Assembly: GCA_016938135.1 (NCBI GenBank)
Contig: JAFGVD010000003.1
Location: forward strand, 62,001-126,000
Direction of reading: 5' to 3'
Origin: Coriobacteriia bacterium
GTDB lineage: Bacteria > Actinomycetota > Coriobacteriia > Anaerosomatales > Anaerosomataceae
Length of the DNA stretch: 64,000 nt
A program made the translations under genes and the position numbers. Positions 61,262-64,000 of the stretch are shown piece after piece. Within the stretch, counting starts at the first letter, position 1; each line of letters opens with the position of its first letter. Below the pieces are notes generated by a model. That model saw only the letters and a list, made by a program, of their open reading frames with translations. It was not told where the DNA came from and searched no databases.

Positions 61262-61873
61262 GTGAGCGAGGCTAGAGATACGGGGGATCGCATTCTGCTG
61301 GCGGCTCGTGAGCTGTTTGCGAACCGCGGCTACGCGGGTACGACGACCCGCGCGATCGCCGAAGCGGCAGGCGTCAACGAGGTCACGGTGTTCCGCCGCT
61401 TTGAGAACAAGCAGGGCGTCTTGCGTGCCCTGGGTAAACAGATGGCGCTGCGTCAGGCGGGTCATGCCGCAGCCGCTGGTCCGGACTCTGAGAGCGTGCG
61501 CGACACGCTGCTGCGTCTGGCTCGCATGGAGATAGCCGGCGCGCTGGAGGATGGCGGCTTTGCGATCCGTCTTGCATTCGATGCCAGGTCTGTCCCCGAG
61601 GTTGCAGCTGTACTGGGTGAAGGGATCCCCGGCAATCTCACCGGCCTGGCCGAGTACATGGCCGAGCAACAGGCTACACGCGAGCTCCGAGACGACATCG
61701 ATCCTTCAGTGATGGCTGAGGCGTTTTTCGGCCTCACCTCAAGCTATGTGATGTATCGAATGGTGATGGGTGTGGCGGAGCTTCCCGCCGATATCGAGAC
61801 GGATCAAGGGATCGAGCAGCTATTCGACATCTTCTGGTCGGGGGCTGCCGCACAGGAGGGAGAGAAGGCATGA
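61262..61873 (+). CDS. TetR family transcriptional regulator
   Basis: A 203-residue regulator with HTH GDRILLAARELFANRGYAGTTTRAIAEAAGVNEVTVFRRFENKQGVLRAL. The GTG at 61262 follows AGGAG; the track's ATG at 61229 lies near the predicted transcription start, so it is unlikely. The dyads over the promoter suggest autorepression together with the following flavodoxin and membrane protein genes, which overlap by ATGA and GTGA. Confidence 0.93.
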   Translation: MSEARDTGDRILLAARELFANRGYAGTTTRAIAEAAGVNEVTVFRRFENKQGVLRALGKQMALRQAGHAAAAGPDSESVRDTLLRLARMEIAGALEDGGFAIRLAFDARSVPEVAAVLGEGIPGNLTGLAEYMAEQQATRELRDDIDPSVMAEAFFGLTSSYVMYRMVMGVAELPADIETDQGIEQLFDIFWSGAAAQEGEKA

Positions 61874-62376
61874 GTTCGATACTGGTCGTGTATGGAACCA
61901 AGACCGGCTGCACGACGTCTATCGCGGAGCATATCGGCGCGACGCTGGTGGACGCCGGCTGGGTGGTGGATGTGACAGCCGCCGAGGAGAAGCCGGATCC
62001 CTCGGCATACGATGCGGTCATCGTGGGCAGCGGGGTTCGCGCAGGGAACTGGCACGGTCCGGTCAAGAGCTGGGTCACCACTTATGCGCAGACGCTGAAG
62101 GGCATGCCCACGGCGTTCTTCACCACCGGCCTCACGATAGCACGTGGTCCCGAATCGGCCGACGAGGTTCGTGCTTACACAGACCCGCTGGTGGAGGCGA
62201 CGGGGGTCCAGCCGGTGGATATAGGTCTGTTCCCCGGGATGAACGACCTCAAGAAACTCTCGCTTCCTGAGCGTTTGATCATGAAGGCGATGAAGGTCCC
62301 CGAGGGCGATTTCCGCGACATGGACGCGGTCGCTGATTGGACCCGCGAGGTGGTCGGGAAGCTGGGAGCGGAGTGA
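61870..62376 (+). CDS. Flavodoxin-domain protein (HemG-like)
   Basis: A 168-residue flavodoxin-type protein with the FMN-phosphate loop VYGTKTGCTTSIAEHIG. Other features (YDAVIVGSGVRAGNWHGPVKSWV, AFFTTGLTIA, and the C-terminal DWTREVVGKLG) match the Flavodoxin_5 branch that includes the protoporphyrinogen oxidase HemG. It overlaps the TetR gene by four bases. It could act in menaquinone-linked tetrapyrrole oxidation or as a general FMN carrier; not decidable here. Confidence 0.9.
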   Translation: MSSILVVYGTKTGCTTSIAEHIGATLVDAGWVVDVTAAEEKPDPSAYDAVIVGSGVRAGNWHGPVKSWVTTYAQTLKGMPTAFFTTGLTIARGPESADEVRAYTDPLVEATGVQPVDIGLFPGMNDLKKLSLPERLIMKAMKVPEGDFRDMDAVADWTREVVGKLGAE

Positions 62377-63248
62377 ACGCGAACACGTATCGTGGCGTAG
62401 CCGTGCTGTGTGTGGCGGTTGCGCTACTCGCTGGCGTCGCTGCAGCGATCGGCGTGTTCGGACGAGGCAGCGGTGAGACCGTCTCGGCGGTAAGCATACG
62501 CGGCGAGCGCTTCGAATATGTGACCGATGGCGTGTACGCCTACAACGCCGAGCGGATCGTTGCTGAAGGCGTGGGGTGGGATATCGTCACCCTGTTCCTT
62601 GCGGTGCCCGCGCTGCTCCTGACGGCACGGGGAGTGGCTCGCGCCTCGATGCGCGCCAGGTTGATCGCGGTCGGCTTGCTCGGCTACGTGTTCTACCAGT
62701 ACTTCATGTACGCGATGTACTGGGCACTCGGCCCGTTGTTCCCGCTGTTCATCGTGCTGTTCGTGGCGGCAGCAGCGGCGATCGTGTGGATCGTGAGCAC
62801 AATCGATGTCGCAGATCTGCCCCGGCGGCTCAGCGGCCGCTTCCCGCGCAAGGGGATGGCGGCGTTCAGCCTGGCTGTAGGCATCATGTTGGTGGGCATG
62901 TGGACGCAGCGTATCGCCCTGGCGCTGTCTGGACAGATAGACGGCAACCTGCTGGGCAGCACAACGCTCACCGTGCAGGCGATGGACCTTGGCATCGTCG
63001 TGCCTATCGCCATCCTCACTGCCGTCTTGCTGTGGCGGAGGAAGCCGTGGGGCTACTTGCTCGCCTCGGCGCTTGCCGTCAAAGGCGTGACCATGGCCGC
63101 CGCGATATGCGCGATGCTTCTGGTGGCCGCCCGCACCGAAGGGACCCTTGAGGTGGGTGGTTTCGCGATGTTCGGTGTGATCGCTCTTGCCGCGGGTGCG
63201 TTGGCGTGGAAGATGTTCGGCAGCGTGGATGCTGCAGTCCCCGCGTAG
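62373..63248 (+). CDS. Polytopic membrane protein of unknown function
   Basis: A 291-residue protein of about seven or eight helices, starting at GTG within the flavodoxin stop (GTGA). The first helix (VAVLCVAVALLAGVAAAIGVFG) is followed by an external stretch of about 40 residues (SIRGERFEYVTDGVYAYNAERI) before the remaining helices. No family recognised. Co-translation with TetR and flavodoxin suggests the three form one regulated unit. Confidence 0.8.
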   Translation: MNANTYRGVAVLCVAVALLAGVAAAIGVFGRGSGETVSAVSIRGERFEYVTDGVYAYNAERIVAEGVGWDIVTLFLAVPALLLTARGVARASMRARLIAVGLLGYVFYQYFMYAMYWALGPLFPLFIVLFVAAAAAIVWIVSTIDVADLPRRLSGRFPRKGMAAFSLAVGIMLVGMWTQRIALALSGQIDGNLLGSTTLTVQAMDLGIVVPIAILTAVLLWRRKPWGYLLASALAVKGVTMAAAICAMLLVAARTEGTLEVGGFAMFGVIALAAGALAWKMFGSVDAAVPA

Positions 63249-63251
63249 CCT

Positions 63252-63830
63252 TTAGACGGACGGCCGGTCACCGGCCGCCTCTGTCACGATCTCAACGATT
63301 CGCCTCGCCCTTGTGGCGGGGCGCTTCGCTGTCGCGATCCAGTACAGCAGCTGCTTGCGGCGTGACTTACTCAACGCCGAGAAGCCATCTTCCGCACCGG
63401 GTTGGCGAGCAAGCGCTGCGAGAAGGTCGTCAGGGATGACGAGCGCGTCGATGTCATCAAGCAACGTCCAGGAGCCATCTGACTTTGCGCGCTCCACCGC
63501 AGAGAGCCCGGCCGCGGTCATACGGCCTTGTGCGATCATCCGGGCCACCCGTGCTTTGTTGCTCGCCGCCCAGATGCTGCCGGGCTTACGGGGGGTCATG
63601 ACAACGGTGTAGCGTTCGCTGTCCAGCCGCTGCGTCTTGCTGTCTATCCAGCCGAAGCAGACCGCTTCTTCCACGGCGCCTTCGTAGAACAGAGCCGTGG
63701 CGTCTGTGCCCTTCTTGCCGATGGCAAGACGCACCCCGTCCGAGCTTGCGTGATTCGCCGAGAGCCACGCTCTCCACTCAGCCCCACTGCCGACTTCCAG
63801 TAGAAGCGGTCCCTCGTCCGGCCTGGCCAT
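63252..63830 (-). CDS. YdeI/OmpD-associated family protein
   Basis: A 192-residue protein of the YdeI type: WRAWLSANHASSDGVRLAIGKKG...ALFYEGAVEEAVCFGWIDSKTQRLDSERYTVVMTPRKPGSIWAASNKARVARMIAQGRMTAAGLSAVERAKSDGSW, then the helical C-terminal FSALSKSRRKQLLYWIATAKRPATRARRI. Members have been linked to stress and bacteriocin or antimicrobial-peptide tolerance in some species, but the molecular role is unknown. Start ATG 63830 follows GGGAGG. Convergent with the membrane protein gene, three bases apart. Confidence 0.9.
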   Translation of the reverse strand: MARPDEGPLLLEVGSGAEWRAWLSANHASSDGVRLAIGKKGTDATALFYEGAVEEAVCFGWIDSKTQRLDSERYTVVMTPRKPGSIWAASNKARVARMIAQGRMTAAGLSAVERAKSDGSWTLLDDIDALVIPDDLLAALARQPGAEDGFSALSKSRRKQLLYWIATAKRPATRARRIVEIVTEAAGDRPSV

Positions 63831-64000
63831 ATCGTCCTCCCGCAGAGTCGCTCTCGCGCGTGTCGTCACAGGATTCTACCCGCCAGGCCCTGCGCAGCCG
63901 TGTCTTGCGGTATGCGGTCAGCTCCGTCGGGGAGATTCAAGGTGTCTGTTGTGTGACGGGCGGCAACAGAGGGGTGTCGCCTTCAGCTGCCGAGCATGGT
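63831..64000. other. No feature supported at the right end of the window
   Basis: The last 170 bases contain the promoter side of the YdeI gene and no ORF with coding character or SD that I can defend. A gene may start just beyond the edge. Confidence 0.5.

Overview
The window is high-GC DNA with strong Shine-Dalgarno (SD) sequences, many ATGA/GTGA gene overlaps and a high density of membrane and lipoprotein genes. Cell-wall-binding repeat 2 modules, an LPXTG-type surface protein, twin-arginine and lipobox exports, a PadR/HAAS/toast_rack envelope cluster, rubrerythrin, a DUF2284 protein and two probable selenocysteine-containing thiol enzymes suggest an anaerobic or microaerobic Gram-positive of the Actinomycetota, possibly near Coriobacteriia. 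The phylum is a reasonable inference; the class is a guess. I saw no rRNA, tRNA, CRISPR array or complete insertion sequence.

Layout. 1-6825 is a type I restriction-modification island: hsdM (cut by the window edge), rhuM, hsdS, a GIY-YIG/DUF4357 protein and hsdR. 6844-16479 holds exported and membrane-bound proteins of unclear role, a heme-sensor-like diguanylate cyclase, an Lgt-family protein, a GYF_2-subtilisin fusion and a zinc-ribbon membrane protein. 16547-23861 is housekeeping: a GerMN lipoprotein, purA, a LuxR-type regulator with a degenerate receiver, a STAS protein, then purD / HemN-like radical SAM / purE. 23867-28920 is cell envelope: a CWB2 protein and a PadR-HAAS-toast_rack-PLDc_N operon behind a promoter with repeated operators. 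29036-32710 holds a TIGR00300 (LOR/SDH) protein, an msrA-msrB pair in which msrA has an in-frame TGA exactly at the catalytic cysteine, a DUF2284 protein and rpiA. 32859-38447 includes a 37-residue membrane peptide, a surface protein with 26 uninterrupted Glu-Asp-Pro repeats, an ABC exporter, a HerA-like ATPase and mscL. 38474-50572 carries LysR, MFS, rubrerythrin, MBL, TetR-YhgE, SulP, panD and rsgA. 50668-57516 holds small redox, membrane and regulatory genes. 57530-61080 is a decaying stretch: an MFS gene with a large operator, remnants of a TetR regulator, an isoprenylcysteine methyltransferase and a SAM methyltransferase, then a thioredoxin-like lipoprotein with TGA in its CxxC motif running out of frame into a 5'-truncated ccdA. 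61184-63830 is a TetR-flavodoxin-membrane operon and a YdeI-type protein.

Main discovery: two separate genes, msrA (30328-31011) and a TlpA-like lipoprotein (60232-61080), have in-frame TGA codons at catalytic thiol positions. Each TGA is followed at the right distance by a hairpin whose apical loop starts GGU, as in the bacterial SECIS element of fdhF. This makes both strong selenoprotein candidates that ordinary gene callers split. Other notable points are the 12-bp spacer repeat in hsdS, the EDP-repeat surface protein, several palindromic operators next to likely cognate regulators, and a short ORF with an extended SD and an in-frame TAG.
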